Shown: one piece after another, positions 6,087 through 13,834 of the stretch
Numbering within the stretch: the first letter of the stretch is position 1
Layout: every line of letters starts with the position of its first letter
Origin: Candidatus Rifleibacteriota bacterium
Lineage (GTDB): Bacteria; Muiribacteriota; Ozemobacteria; Ozemobacterales; Ozemobacteraceae
Length of the DNA stretch: 13,999 bases
Assembly: GCA_028691595.1 (NCBI GenBank)
Contig: JAQUZA010000032.1
Location: 1-13,999 of the forward strand
Direction of reading: 5' to 3'
Position numbers and translations under genes: made by a program
The notes under the pieces: generated by a model
Database searches by the model: none
What the model saw: only the letters and a program-made list of their open reading frames with translations
Told to the model about the DNA's origin: nothing

Positions 6087-6848
6087 ATGACCGAAACCAG
6101 AGAAACCCTCAGAACAAATCTTCTCAACCAGATAGACCACGACAATATTCCGGCTCACATTGGTATAATAATGGACGGAAACGGCCGTTGGGCTAAAAGC
6201 CGTGGCAAAACCCGTATTCATGGGCACCAGGAAGGTGCCCGCCGGGTTAAAACCGTGGTGAGATTTGCCAACGATCTCGGGGTCAGACATATCAGTCTTT
6301 ATGCTTTCTCGGTCGAAAACTGGGCGCGCCCCAGCTTCGAGGTTTCAGCCCTCATGCGCCTTATCAGGGCCTATATTGTCAGAGAACGCAACGACCTGCA
6401 TGCCGAGGGTGTTAAATTCAGACTGGTTGGCCGAATTGAAGAACTGGCACCCGAAATCATCAAACAGGCCGAAATTTCGACTGAACTGATGAAAAATAAC
6501 CCGGGCCTGTCGTTAAACCTTTGCATAAATTACGGCGGCCGTGCTGAAATTGTCGATGCGGTAAAAAAGATCATCAACAAAGGGTTTAAAGCCGATCAGG
6601 TAACCGAAGAACTTATTTCCGGGCATCTGTATTGGCCAGAATTGCCTGATGTTGACCTGATGGTAAGAACAAGCGGAGAAATGCGGACCAGCAACTTTCA
6701 TCTCTGGCGCAGCGCTTATTCAGAACTGTATTTTACGCCGGTTCTCTGGCCTGATTTCGACGATGTCGAACTCCTCAACGCCATCCTTGCCTACCAGAAC
6801 CGTGAGCGACGCTTTGGCAAAATCAGCGAACAGCTGGGAAAAGAATAA
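6087..6848 (+). CDS. uppS: Undecaprenyl diphosphate synthase (cis-prenyltransferase)
   Basis: UppS condenses FPP with eight isopentenyl diphosphates to make the C55 lipid carrier for peptidoglycan and other wall polymers. The catalytic loop IIMDGNGRWAK is at residues 27-37, with D30 matching E. coli Asp26. Other family blocks are YAFSVENW (72-79), NYGGRAEI (148-155), RTSGEMRTSNF (194-204) and SELYF (212-216). The usual RTGGE is RTSGE, a common variant. The length of 253 equals that of the E. coli enzyme. There is no convincing Shine-Dalgarno sequence before ATG 6087; translation probably depends on coupling to the ferredoxin gene 12 bases upstream. cdsA follows after 2 bases. Confidence 0.97.
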   Translation: MTETRETLRTNLLNQIDHDNIPAHIGIIMDGNGRWAKSRGKTRIHGHQEGARRVKTVVRFANDLGVRHISLYAFSVENWARPSFEVSALMRLIRAYIVRERNDLHAEGVKFRLVGRIEELAPEIIKQAEISTELMKNNPGLSLNLCINYGGRAEIVDAVKKIINKGFKADQVTEELISGHLYWPELPDVDLMVRTSGEMRTSNFHLWRSAYSELYFTPVLWPDFDDVELLNAILAYQNRERRFGKISEQLGKE

Positions 6849-6850
6849 CC

Positions 6851-7630
6851 ATGTTTGCCAGAATACCTGTGTTACTGCTCGGCATTCCTGCAGCCTATGG
6901 CTTGCTGGTGGCCGCCGGCGACACCATTAGACTTATATTTCTCGCGCTTATCTGTATTCTCGGTCAGTTTGAGCTTGGGCGCATGCTCGAACGCAACGAG
7001 ACCCGAAAGCCATGGCCTGAGTGGGCCGCAGCAGTTATCATGCTGACCGCCGCCCACCTGTATGGTGAACGTGGCCTTCTGCTTGCCTCTGGGCTGGCTG
7101 CGGTTTTTCTCATGGCTGCAACTGTTCTGCGTGGTCTGCAAGGCGATGGCTGCCGGCGATTCTGCCATGGGTTGTTCAGCCTTCTCTACCTGCCGTTCTG
7201 CCTGAGTTTTTTTCTTATGCTGGCTAAGACACACGGCGGGCTGACCCTTTTTGTGCTGGTGGCAGCAATATGGGCGCTCGACATTGGAGCCTACGCCTTT
7301 GGAATGAGTATCAGAGGCCCCCGCCTCGCCCCGAAAATCAGCCCGAACAAAACCATCAGCGGTGCAGTTGGTGGTGCATTAAGCTGTATGGCCTTCATTA
7401 TGACGGCCGGGCACCTCAAATACCTGACGCTGCCAATGCCAAATCTCGTGGCTCTAGCCATTTCGGTTGCCGTTCTCGGGCAACTTGCCGATCTATTCGA
7501 ATCAATTCTCAAACGCGAGTCTGAAGTAAAAGACTCAGGGGCACTGCTTGGTGCCCATGGCGGCATACTCGACCGTATAGACAGCATCTTGTTTCTTGGG
7601 CCAGTATGTTATACTCTTTTCACATTATAA
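6851..7630 (+). CDS. cdsA: Phosphatidate cytidylyltransferase (CDP-diglyceride synthase)
   Basis: CdsA makes CDP-diacylglycerol from phosphatidic acid and CTP in the inner membrane, the precursor of all major phospholipids. The product (259 residues) is a polytopic membrane protein with helices across the first 150 residues. The CDS family signature is complete at 218-244: S-I-L-K-R-x4-K-D-S-G-x2-L-x-x-H-G-G-I-L-D-R-I-D. SPNKTISGAVGG is at 164-175, in the place of the E. coli SPGKTWQGFIGG, and an aspartate lies in WALDIGAYAFG (141-151). ATG 6851 comes 2 bases after the uppS stop, with GGGAAAAG as a likely ribosome binding site. The last codons contain a promoter-like element for rseP. Confidence 0.96.
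   Translation: MFARIPVLLLGIPAAYGLLVAAGDTIRLIFLALICILGQFELGRMLERNETRKPWPEWAAAVIMLTAAHLYGERGLLLASGLAAVFLMAATVLRGLQGDGCRRFCHGLFSLLYLPFCLSFFLMLAKTHGGLTLFVLVAAIWALDIGAYAFGMSIRGPRLAPKISPNKTISGAVGGALSCMAFIMTAGHLKYLTLPMPNLVALAISVAVLGQLADLFESILKRESEVKDSGALLGAHGGILDRIDSILFLGPVCYTLFTL
7607..7615 (+). promoter_or_regulatory. Candidate extended -10 promoter for rseP inside cdsA
   Basis: TGTTATACT combines TATACT (7610-7615) with an upstream TG, and lies in the last codons of cdsA, 36 bases before the rseP ATG. The same 11 bases, TGTTATACTCT, recur at 12517-12527 before the ankyrin gene. No strong -35 is seen at standard spacing. It would let rseP be expressed apart from the block. Confidence 0.4.
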
Positions 7631-7651
7631 ACTGTCAGGAAAGGTCGTCGG

Positions 7652-8866
7652 ATGTTAGCTTTTCTTTATATCGCCATCAAAACAATCTTATCAATCAGCT
7701 TTGTTCTGGTCAGTATCGCTCTGGTGCACGAACTTGGCCATTATGTCACTGCCAAACTCTCAGGCATCTGGGTGCTTGAATTTGCCATCGGCTTTGGCAA
7801 TCGCCTGATAAAAAAACAATGGGGTGAAACTCTTTATTCATTCAGACCTTTCCCGCTCGGCGGCTTCGTTCGCCTTGCCGGAATGGACAACGTCGAAGAA
7901 GAAGAGCTGCCTGAGGGCGAAAAACCTGAAGTTGACGAAGACCTCCCGGTAGTTCCGGCAGACCATCCTAAAAGCTATCTGAGCCGACCGGCCTGGGCCA
8001 AGGTTCTGGTTCTTTCAGCCGGGTCAATCATGAACCTGGTCTGGGCTATTGTATTGTTTGTCACAATTTATGCCATATCTGGCGGCCCGCTCACCAACAT
8101 CGCGGTCATGGAAGCCGCTGCGGGCAAACCAGCCTACCTGGCAGGCATTCGCTCGGGTGACATCATCACTGCCATCGATGGCAACAAGATCAGTGACTGG
8201 AGTGATGGCATCACCATTATCAACAATGCTCCAGGCAAAGAACTTACCCTTTCAGTCGCCAGAAACCACCCGATTCGCAAATCTTCAGCCGGCGGCGGAA
8301 TTCTCAAAGATGACGTGGCTGTTAACAATGGAACCTATGAAGTTCACGACCAGGAAATCCTCAGCATCAAGGTGACCCCAGAAGGCACCATGGGCTCAGC
8401 AAAAATTGGCATTGCCCTGGCACCCAACAATTTTGATTTTCAGCAGCTGCCCTTCAGCAAAGCTCTGAGCAAGGGCGTATCTGATGGTCTCAATGTCATT
8501 TTCCAGACGGTTGGCGGCCTGATAAAAATGTTTACCCGCGAAACCCAGGCTGATGTTGCCGGCCCGGTTAAAATCATGAAAATGATCAAAGACCAGTCTT
8601 CAAAAGGCATTTTTGATCTGCTCTATTTAACAGCAATTTTGTCAGTTAACATCGGGCTGATCAACCTGCTTCCATTGCCGGTCCTTGATGGTGGGCGCAT
8701 CGTTTTCGTGCTGCTTGAAGTGCTTTTTGGCTTCATCAACCGCCTGTCTGGCCTCAAACTGGCAATTACCCCAAAGGTAGAAGAATCAATTCACTTTGTC
8801 GGTATGCTCTGCCTGCTGACCTTGCTCGTCTTCGTCACCTACAAAGACATAGCGAGCTTCTTCTGA
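7652..8866 (+). CDS. rseP: Site-2 intramembrane zinc protease RseP family
   Basis: This is an M50 site-2 protease that cuts anti-sigma factors or remnant signal peptides within the inner membrane. The zinc-binding HELGH is at residues 26-30 in the first helix. The third ligand lies in NLLPLPVLDGG (338-348) with D346. The conserved loop FRPFPLGGFVRLAGMDN follows the first helix. One PDZ-like region covers about residues 140-270, with the core YLAGIRSGDIITAIDG. E. coli RseP is about 450 residues with two PDZ domains; here 404 residues leave room for one, as in Gram-positive and many other homologues. ATG 7652 has CAGGAAAGG about 8 nt upstream. It is the last gene of the block; no bamA or skp follows. 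Confidence 0.95.
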   Translation: MLAFLYIAIKTILSISFVLVSIALVHELGHYVTAKLSGIWVLEFAIGFGNRLIKKQWGETLYSFRPFPLGGFVRLAGMDNVEEEELPEGEKPEVDEDLPVVPADHPKSYLSRPAWAKVLVLSAGSIMNLVWAIVLFVTIYAISGGPLTNIAVMEAAAGKPAYLAGIRSGDIITAIDGNKISDWSDGITIINNAPGKELTLSVARNHPIRKSSAGGGILKDDVAVNNGTYEVHDQEILSIKVTPEGTMGSAKIGIALAPNNFDFQQLPFSKALSKGVSDGLNVIFQTVGGLIKMFTRETQADVAGPVKIMKMIKDQSSKGIFDLLYLTAILSVNIGLINLLPLPVLDGGRIVFVLLEVLFGFINRLSGLKLAITPKVEESIHFVGMLCLLTLLVFVTYKDIASFF

Positions 8867-8935
8867 TTTTAACCCCAGGCTGGTGCTTTGTTAGCATTGA
8901 ATTATGACAAAACACCATATCTGTGACGGTTAAAA
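8867..8935. terminator. Imperfect nested inverted repeat between convergent rseP and WHy-domain gene
   Basis: TTTTAACC (8867-8874) and GGTTAAAA (8928-8935) form outer arms. Inside them GGTGCTTTGT (8882-8891) pairs with ACAAAACACC (8907-8916) at 9 of 10 positions with a 15-base loop. The element begins at the rseP stop and its right arm overlaps the stop codon of the minus-strand gene. It is a candidate bidirectional terminator. The T-runs are short, so the call is weak. Confidence 0.35.
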
Positions 8936-9673
8936 ATTTAGTTTGCGTGTGAATGGCATCTCAACGCCACCGGCCTTCAGACGAAACTCTGCTGAGCCGG
9001 TGATTTTTATAAGACCCTTGATATCATCACCGAAAGTCTGGGCTTTGCCCTGTGCCCTGCTTAACAATCCCTTCAGCAACTGGCCGGCGTTGCGCTCGAT
9101 GGTTTTCTGAAGGGCACGCCGGGTCACGATCGAATCAACACTGCAGGCAACCGGAACAATTGTCTCACGACTTGCTTCTATCGTTATTCTGGGTGAGGCC
9201 TGCATGCCCCTGGCGATGGTATATTCACTCATGTTTACGTTAAAATGCAATTTCTGAAAAACCACCCCCAGCGGCAGAGTGTTGGTTACCCTGAAATTTA
9301 GCCTGGCCCTGGTGGTTTTGCCCGTAAGGCTTTCGGGGTCGAGCAGGGCACGATCAACACTGATGAGAACTCTCTGTCCGACTTTGTCCATGAAATAATC
9401 AAGATTGGCAAAGAATAATATAGTACCAGCTGTAAAAATAACTGCCGCCAGAATCATCAGAACCGCGAATTTCTTAAAAATCTTAGAAAAACCGGCATGC
9501 ACCTTTTTTTCTGCCGGGCCTTTGCGGGAAGGGGCCGAACCAGCCTGGGCACCTTTGCTTTCAACACTATCTTTATCTCGTCTGCCGCCAGTGCGACGGT
9601 CATTTTTTTGTCGACGATCCAGTCTGCTGTCGCCATCCCGGCGGTTATCGGTATTTCTTCTGTCTGCTGCCAT
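8930..9673 (-). CDS. Membrane-anchored WHy/LEA14-like domain protein with Arg/Asp-rich tail
   Basis: I choose the ATG at 9673 (247 residues), with GGA 8 nt upstream. A TTG at 9748 would add 25 residues, but it coincides with the -35 box of the best promoter. Residues 4-33 carry repeated DRR/RR groups (DRR at 4-6, 19-21, 25-27; RR at 11-12, 31-32), giving a highly charged cytoplasmic tail. A Lys/Gly/Ala-rich stretch precedes one membrane helix at about 69-88. The rest lies outside and looks like a WHy (water stress and hypersensitive response, LEA14) beta-sandwich: RARLNFRVTNTLPLGVVFQ, then alternating strands ending in FRLKAGGVEMPF near the C-terminus. In other bacteria such domains bind lipids, membranes or proteins. 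No enzyme motif is seen. Fold moderately sure; function unknown. Confidence 0.75.
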   Translation of the reverse strand: MAADRRNTDNRRDGDSRLDRRQKNDRRTGGRRDKDSVESKGAQAGSAPSRKGPAEKKVHAGFSKIFKKFAVLMILAAVIFTAGTILFFANLDYFMDKVGQRVLISVDRALLDPESLTGKTTRARLNFRVTNTLPLGVVFQKLHFNVNMSEYTIARGMQASPRITIEASRETIVPVACSVDSIVTRRALQKTIERNAGQLLKGLLSRAQGKAQTFGDDIKGLIKITGSAEFRLKAGGVEMPFTRKLNF

Positions 9674-9719
9674 GATCCATTTCCAAAAAAAGATTTTACA
9701 TAACCCATAAACTTTGGCT

Positions 9720-9748
9720 ATTCTATTACTTACTTTCACATTTTCCAA
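9720..9748 (-). promoter_or_regulatory. Sigma-70 promoter of the WHy-domain gene
   Basis: On the minus strand TTGGAA (9748-9743) and TAGAAT (9725-9720) are 17 bases apart. Transcription would start near 9713, giving a leader of about 40 nt to the ATG at 9673. This supports the shorter start of the gene. Confidence 0.6.
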
Positions 9749-9777
9749 TGATTTTATTCACACCCATGGAGAACTAA

Positions 9778-10515
9778 TTGGCCAGTTCAAATCAGAATAA
9801 CTCTTCTCCGAAGATACTGCCGTGCAACGAGCGTGCCGTTGTCTTTTTTAACGGCGAATGCGATCTGCCGGTCGACTTTTTTCGAAAAAATTCTTTTTAT
9901 AACGACTTTGATTTCTTTGCCGCGGACGGCGGGGCCAATATTTCATTAAAGTATGGAGTGATTCCAACCGCTGTGATCGGCGACCTCGATTCTATTTCTG
10001 CCGCCACGCTGCGCAAACTCGAAAAAATCTGCAGATTCATAAACTTTCCGACAGAGAAAGATAAAAGCGATGGCCAGCTGACTCTAGAATACCTGACAGG
10101 CCAGGGTTACACCGAAATCCATGTTTTTGCCGCAACTGGTGGCCGTCTCGATCAAACACTTTTCAACCTGCAGTTACTCGACGATAATCGTCACTGTCGC
10201 ATTATTACCCGTTACGAAGAAATCTTTGCCATTGAGTCGGGAGCTGTCATTCATAACCGCAACGGTTGTCGAGCCTCGCTGGTGCCAACCACCCCCAGAG
10301 TGGAAAATCTGAATCTTGAAGGTTTCAGATATGATCTGGCAGATGCCGACATAAATTATGGTTCGACCCTGACACTAAGTAATGTTATAATCTCTGAAAA
10401 TGCAAAAGTTTCATTCCGTGAGGGGGGGCTTCTCCTGGTTGTTTCGCGAAAAGCTGACAGCAAAGCTGCCAAACAGCCTTCAGGACTGAGATTGATAAAA
10501 GGAAAAAAGCGTTAA
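9778..10515 (+). CDS. Thiamine pyrophosphokinase
   Basis: The enzyme transfers pyrophosphate from ATP to thiamine to make thiamine diphosphate directly, typically for salvaged vitamin. Motifs of the TPK family appear in order: AADGGAN (48-54), IGDLDS (67-72), EKDKSDGQ (93-100, usually EKDKTD), GGRLDQTLFN (121-130), and a C-terminal beta-sandwich with SLVPTTP (167-173) and LSNVI (200-204). The length of 245 is somewhat above the usual 210-220, with an extra N-terminal dozen residues and a basic C-terminal tail. It starts with TTG at 9778, supported by GGAGA 5 nt upstream; an ATG at 9766 meets a stop after two codons. The next gene starts 6 bases after its stop, so both are likely cotranscribed. 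No thiamine riboswitch was seen upstream. Confidence 0.92.
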   Translation: MASSNQNNSSPKILPCNERAVVFFNGECDLPVDFFRKNSFYNDFDFFAADGGANISLKYGVIPTAVIGDLDSISAATLRKLEKICRFINFPTEKDKSDGQLTLEYLTGQGYTEIHVFAATGGRLDQTLFNLQLLDDNRHCRIITRYEEIFAIESGAVIHNRNGCRASLVPTTPRVENLNLEGFRYDLADADINYGSTLTLSNVIISENAKVSFREGGLLLVVSRKADSKAAKQPSGLRLIKGKKR

Positions 10516-10521
10516 GAGCCT

Positions 10522-12465
10522 ATGCCAAGCGAACACGTCGTCGATTACAACGAAAATACTTTTTATCACAGTTTCACGCAGCAAAGCTTTGCCACCCGTA
10601 TAGCCAGATGGATCAAAGCTTTTTCATACAGTTTCATTGTCTTGCTTGTTTTTGCCATGATTCTTGAAGAGCTGCAAAAATTCTGTATTACCCCACCCCG
10701 TTTATTTCTTCAGTTTCTCTTTTTATTGATCATGTCAGGGATTATCGAACTGATCAGTATTCAGATGTCGAACGTCAATGACCACTGCATTCTCGATTAT
10801 GCCAAAAACCTGGTAACAGTTATTCAGCACCGTTTTTTCATTAAAAAGGTCAGTGTGCTGGCCTCTTTTGAACAGGTGCGGGTTATTGGTGTCAGTGCCG
10901 CGCCACATAGCTTTCTTTCCGGGCTTTTTTCAAAATCCCAGAAGAATTATGCCCTGGTCATAATGAACTATCGCAATCACCTGATTCATATTACCGAACA
11001 TGAATTGAGCCTTGAAGAAGCAAACAACCTCGCTTTAGACCTGTCGAACCGCCACATGCCCTCTGCCCGCCTTGTTCAAGGCGAAGAAAACATGGAACTC
11101 GTAGCGGATGCCCTCACCGGCGACGTAAATACCCGGCCGGTAAAAAATTCTCTGGCAGGTATGGTTGATACTACAGTTTTGCCAACACTGCAGGCTTTCT
11201 GCGGCCTGATGATAACCGCAGGGATTGTGAGCCTGGCAATGTTTGCCATCAGCCGGATCTCCACGGGAGTTTTCGATACCAATCTGCTGGTAGCTTATCA
11301 ACCTGTGAACCAGCTCTTTTTAAGACCTGTTCCACGGCTGATCGAAACGCCCCCCGTGCAAAACGGTGAACCGGCTCCCACGAACCCCGATACTGCCACT
11401 GCATCTGCTGCAACTGTTGTTGCGTCACCCGCCACAGACCTGACCATTTCTGATCAACCACAGATTACCGCTGCATCAACAACACCCGACTTAACAGTCG
11501 GCCTGACTGCATCGTCAACTGAGGCCAGCATAGTTTCTAAGATCGAAAACCCTGAAGAGCTGTCGGCCTCAGAAACAATTCTTTATAAGGCCTCTGAGAG
11601 TTCTCTTATTGATGCGCCAGTGGTCAGCACCCCCGAATCACCGAGCGAGCCTGATCAGCAGTTGACCCAGCTCCCGCCACAAGAAACCCTGACCGGCAAC
11701 GATAAACCTGAGAACCATGGCTATTCAATCTCTGATGACAACTCTAAGACCGACAACAGCCCAAATAGCTGGCCAACCATACATCCAACCAATGCCAATC
11801 CTCCCGTTCAGACTGATTACAACAGAATGCAGCCGGCAATGCCGGTTCGAACCATTCCACAAGCCTCCTTTCTTCAGGTTGCGGGGCAGGTTCAGCTCGG
11901 GGCTCCAATAAAACCAGTAATTGAACAGCAAAATTCGATGCCGGTCGAACCACCTCATCAAACCGAAAGCAACCAGATAACCGGCCAGACAGTTGCCTTT
12001 GAACCGGTTGTTAGAGACCCGGCACCAAAAATCAGCAATAAAGAAAACATTGCTGAGCTTTCAGTTCTGGCCGGGCACGGCCTTCACCCCCTCGTTGAAC
12101 TGGGTGACAACGCTGAAGCTGCCCTGAAGAAGTTGGGCAAACCTATTGCCGAGCAAATTTCCGGCAGGTCAAAACAGTTTGTCTTTTCCGGGTTCAGCTT
12201 CTCTTCAGATGCAACAACCGGCATGGTTAACCAGATCACCATCACCAGGAAAAATTTTAAAAAGGGTGTCTGTTCTACCCCCGGGAAAATATCAATAGGC
12301 AGTTCATTTGCCCTTATTAAGACCCAGATGGGGCCGTCAACCATTCTTGATGGTCAGCCGGGGCTGCATTTCCCACATCTTGGCATTTCTTTCATACCCT
12401 CGCCGCAGACCCCGGATTCAGTTGGTGCCATAAAAATTTACCCAACCGGCTCACGGCCAGACTGA
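10522..12465 (+). CDS. Three-helix membrane protein with PH-like domain and duplicated C-terminal domain
   Basis: I do not recognise this 647-residue protein as a named family. Hydrophobic helices lie at about residues 34-49, 61-81 and 222-245. Residues 85-185 between helices two and three form a strand-rich region that resembles bacterial PH-like (YcxB/bPH) domains: paired strands, a FEQVRVIG strand, then a final helix LSLEEANNLALDL. With the N-terminus inside, this domain would be cytoplasmic and everything after helix three outside. Residues 265-510 are a Pro/Thr/Ser/Ala/Gln-rich linker without fold. The C-terminus contains two related units, about 525-576 and 590-642, each with a G in ELGD/SIGS, a helix ending in LG or MG plus K/P, and a strand pair with GFSF or GISF. 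They recall small BLIP/SmpA-like domains. It probably spans the envelope as a tether or sensor; this is inference. Confidence 0.7.
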   Translation: MPSEHVVDYNENTFYHSFTQQSFATRIARWIKAFSYSFIVLLVFAMILEELQKFCITPPRLFLQFLFLLIMSGIIELISIQMSNVNDHCILDYAKNLVTVIQHRFFIKKVSVLASFEQVRVIGVSAAPHSFLSGLFSKSQKNYALVIMNYRNHLIHITEHELSLEEANNLALDLSNRHMPSARLVQGEENMELVADALTGDVNTRPVKNSLAGMVDTTVLPTLQAFCGLMITAGIVSLAMFAISRISTGVFDTNLLVAYQPVNQLFLRPVPRLIETPPVQNGEPAPTNPDTATASAATVVASPATDLTISDQPQITAASTTPDLTVGLTASSTEASIVSKIENPEELSASETILYKASESSLIDAPVVSTPESPSEPDQQLTQLPPQETLTGNDKPENHGYSISDDNSKTDNSPNSWPTIHPTNANPPVQTDYNRMQPAMPVRTIPQASFLQVAGQVQLGAPIKPVIEQQNSMPVEPPHQTESNQITGQTVAFEPVVRDPAPKISNKENIAELSVLAGHGLHPLVELGDNAEAALKKLGKPIAEQISGRSKQFVFSGFSFSSDATTGMVNQITITRKNFKKGVCSTPGKISIGSSFALIKTQMGPSTILDGQPGLHFPHLGISFIPSPQTPDSVGAIKIYPTGSRPD

Positions 12466-12516
12466 CCCGTCTGCCCATATCCCAGCCACAAAGCGGTGGT
12501 TTGACCAGCCTCCTTG

Positions 12517-12525
12517 TGTTATACT
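12517..12525 (+). promoter_or_regulatory. Extended -10 promoter of the ankyrin gene
   Basis: TGTTATACT at 12517-12525 has a TATACT box with upstream TG. The nearby TTGACC (12501-12506) is only 13 bases from TATACT, too close to serve as its -35. Transcription would begin near 12532, just before the ribosome binding site AGGAG (12536-12540), so the leader would be very short. Confidence 0.45.
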
Positions 12526-12548
12526 CTCTCTGAACAGGAGCATTCATT

Positions 12549-13451
12549 TTGGCCAGAAAACCACCCGGCTTACCACCCTTACTCGAAGGCTTTTATATGG
12601 CCTTCGTCGCTTTCTGGGTATGCCTTTTTACTTACCCTATTTTCTGGCATATTTCCACCCCCGACTATGTGTTCAGCCGCTATCACCTCTGGCGGCAAAA
12701 CAGCAAACTCGTCGATGACAAAGTCTACCCCTTTGCAGACCTGCTGCACATGGTTCGCTACCCAGTTCACAATGCCACTTTCAAAGGCAAACCAGAAAGA
12801 ATAGCAAAACTTAAACCCGAAGCCGGCGTTTACAATCAGCTCGATTTCTTTGCCTTTACTCCACTGGCCTACGCAGCCTTCAATGCTGATCACGTCATGC
12901 TTCAAACGATCATTGAAACTGGTGCCGACCCGAACATCATGCTGGCAAAAAATATGACTGCCCTTCATTTTGCTGCTATCAATTCCGACGAAAAAGCGGC
13001 CCTGATGCTTCTGCAACACAAGGCCAGACCTGATATTCAGGATTTGAATGGCACTACCCCTCTACACATTTTTATCCAACACAGCATGAAGGATTCATTC
13101 ATGGCCTCTCTACAGACAGATTTCACCATCGACCATCCTGACAGCGATGGCCTGACACCCCTTGATTATGCTATAAGGCAGAACTCCCTCGAATACGTGT
13201 CTGAGCTTGCCAGAGCCGGTGCCAAACCCAAGTTTTCGCAAACTACCAAAAACTTCCAGATTACCGTTTTTCTGGCCCAATGGAAAAAAACGGGTGATTA
13301 CCACCAGGCAATGGAGTTTGTAAGAAACAGCGCGGCAAAATCATACAAAAAAGACCCATACACAGGACTTCCCGCAGAGTTTCCGGTTGATAAAACCACA
13401 GAAACATCTAAAAAGAAACCCGGAGCATTTATACCAGATGAAGACCTATAA
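12549..13451 (+). CDS. Membrane-anchored ankyrin-repeat protein
   Basis: The gene starts with TTG at 12549, with AGGAG 8 nt upstream; no ATG fits. The 300-residue product has one membrane helix at about 16-35 after a short Arg/Lys/Pro head, probably an uncleaved signal anchor with the rest outside. Residues 99-227 form about four ankyrin repeats: FTPLAYAAFNADH (103-115) with TGADPNI, MTALHFAAINSDE (136-148) with KARPDI, TTPLHIFIQHS (169-179), and LTPLDYAIRQNS (202-213) with AGAKP. The C-terminal 70 residues are basic and unstructured. Ankyrin repeats bind proteins, so a scaffold or inhibitor role is likely but unproven. The last 14 bases overlap the next gene, which suggests coupling. Fold certain, function unknown. 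Confidence 0.88.
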   Translation: MARKPPGLPPLLEGFYMAFVAFWVCLFTYPIFWHISTPDYVFSRYHLWRQNSKLVDDKVYPFADLLHMVRYPVHNATFKGKPERIAKLKPEAGVYNQLDFFAFTPLAYAAFNADHVMLQTIIETGADPNIMLAKNMTALHFAAINSDEKAALMLLQHKARPDIQDLNGTTPLHIFIQHSMKDSFMASLQTDFTIDHPDSDGLTPLDYAIRQNSLEYVSELARAGAKPKFSQTTKNFQITVFLAQWKKTGDYHQAMEFVRNSAAKSYKKDPYTGLPAEFPVDKTTETSKKKPGAFIPDEDL

Positions 13452-13785
13452 TGAACTGATCAAAAAGCTGCGAATTTTCCGTCAGGAACGCAACTGGGAA
13501 AAATTTCATAAACCCAAAGACCTCGCCATGGCTGCGGCAATCGAGGCTGCTGAACTCATGGAAGAATTCCTCTGGAAAAGCGAAGAGGAAGTCACTAATA
13601 AAATCAGGCAGGACAAAGAACGAATCGCAGATGAAATTGCCGATACGGTTGTTTATCTGATGCTGCTTGCCGACGACCTCGAAATCGACATGTACGAAGC
13701 CATCGAACGCAAAATGGAAAAAAATGCCCGGAAATACCCGGTAGAAAAATGTCATGGCCGGGCCACCAAATATACCGACCTCTGA
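13438..13785 (+). CDS. MazG-like nucleotide pyrophosphohydrolase (iMazG/DCTPP1 type)
   Basis: The all-alpha NTP pyrophosphohydrolase hydrolyses (d)NTPs, often non-canonical or modified dCTP in this subfamily, to monophosphate and pyrophosphate; it acts with magnesium. The metal-binding E-x2-E ... E-x2-D motif is complete: E36 and E39 in AIEAAELMEEF, E66 and D69 in DEIADTVVYL. The ending PVEKCHGRATKYTDL is typical of the RS21-C6/DCTPP1 group. The length of 115 fits. I start it at ATG 13438, where the alignable MKTYNELIKKL begins, with GGAG 12 nt upstream. An earlier in-frame ATG at 13387 lies deep in the ankyrin gene and has no ribosome binding site. The gene overlaps the end of the ankyrin gene by 14 bases, so they are likely translated together. 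Substrate not deducible. Confidence 0.92.
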   Translation: MKTYNELIKKLRIFRQERNWEKFHKPKDLAMAAAIEAAELMEEFLWKSEEEVTNKIRQDKERIADEIADTVVYLMLLADDLEIDMYEAIERKMEKNARKYPVEKCHGRATKYTDL

Positions 13786-13795
13786 TTTATTGTTA

Positions 13796-13824
13796 TTGCG
13801 CCATTGCCACACTTGAGTTATAAG
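13796..13824 (+). promoter_or_regulatory. Possible promoter for the exported-protein gene
   Basis: TTGCGC (13796-13801) and TATAAG (13819-13824) are 17 bases apart. Transcription would begin near 13831, only about 4 bases before the ATG at 13835. As there is no clear Shine-Dalgarno sequence either, the mRNA might be nearly leaderless. The match is modest. Confidence 0.35.
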
Positions 13825-13834
13825 TTATCGCTGC

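Noticed and set aside
9674..9748. Extension of the WHy-domain gene to a TTG start at 9748
   Set aside because: The TTG is part of the -35 box TTGGAA of a good promoter and the ATG at 9673 has a natural N-terminus and a ribosome binding site.
13387..13437. Longer MazG-like protein from ATG 13387
   Set aside because: The extra 17 residues lie inside the ankyrin gene, have no ribosome binding site and match nothing in the family.
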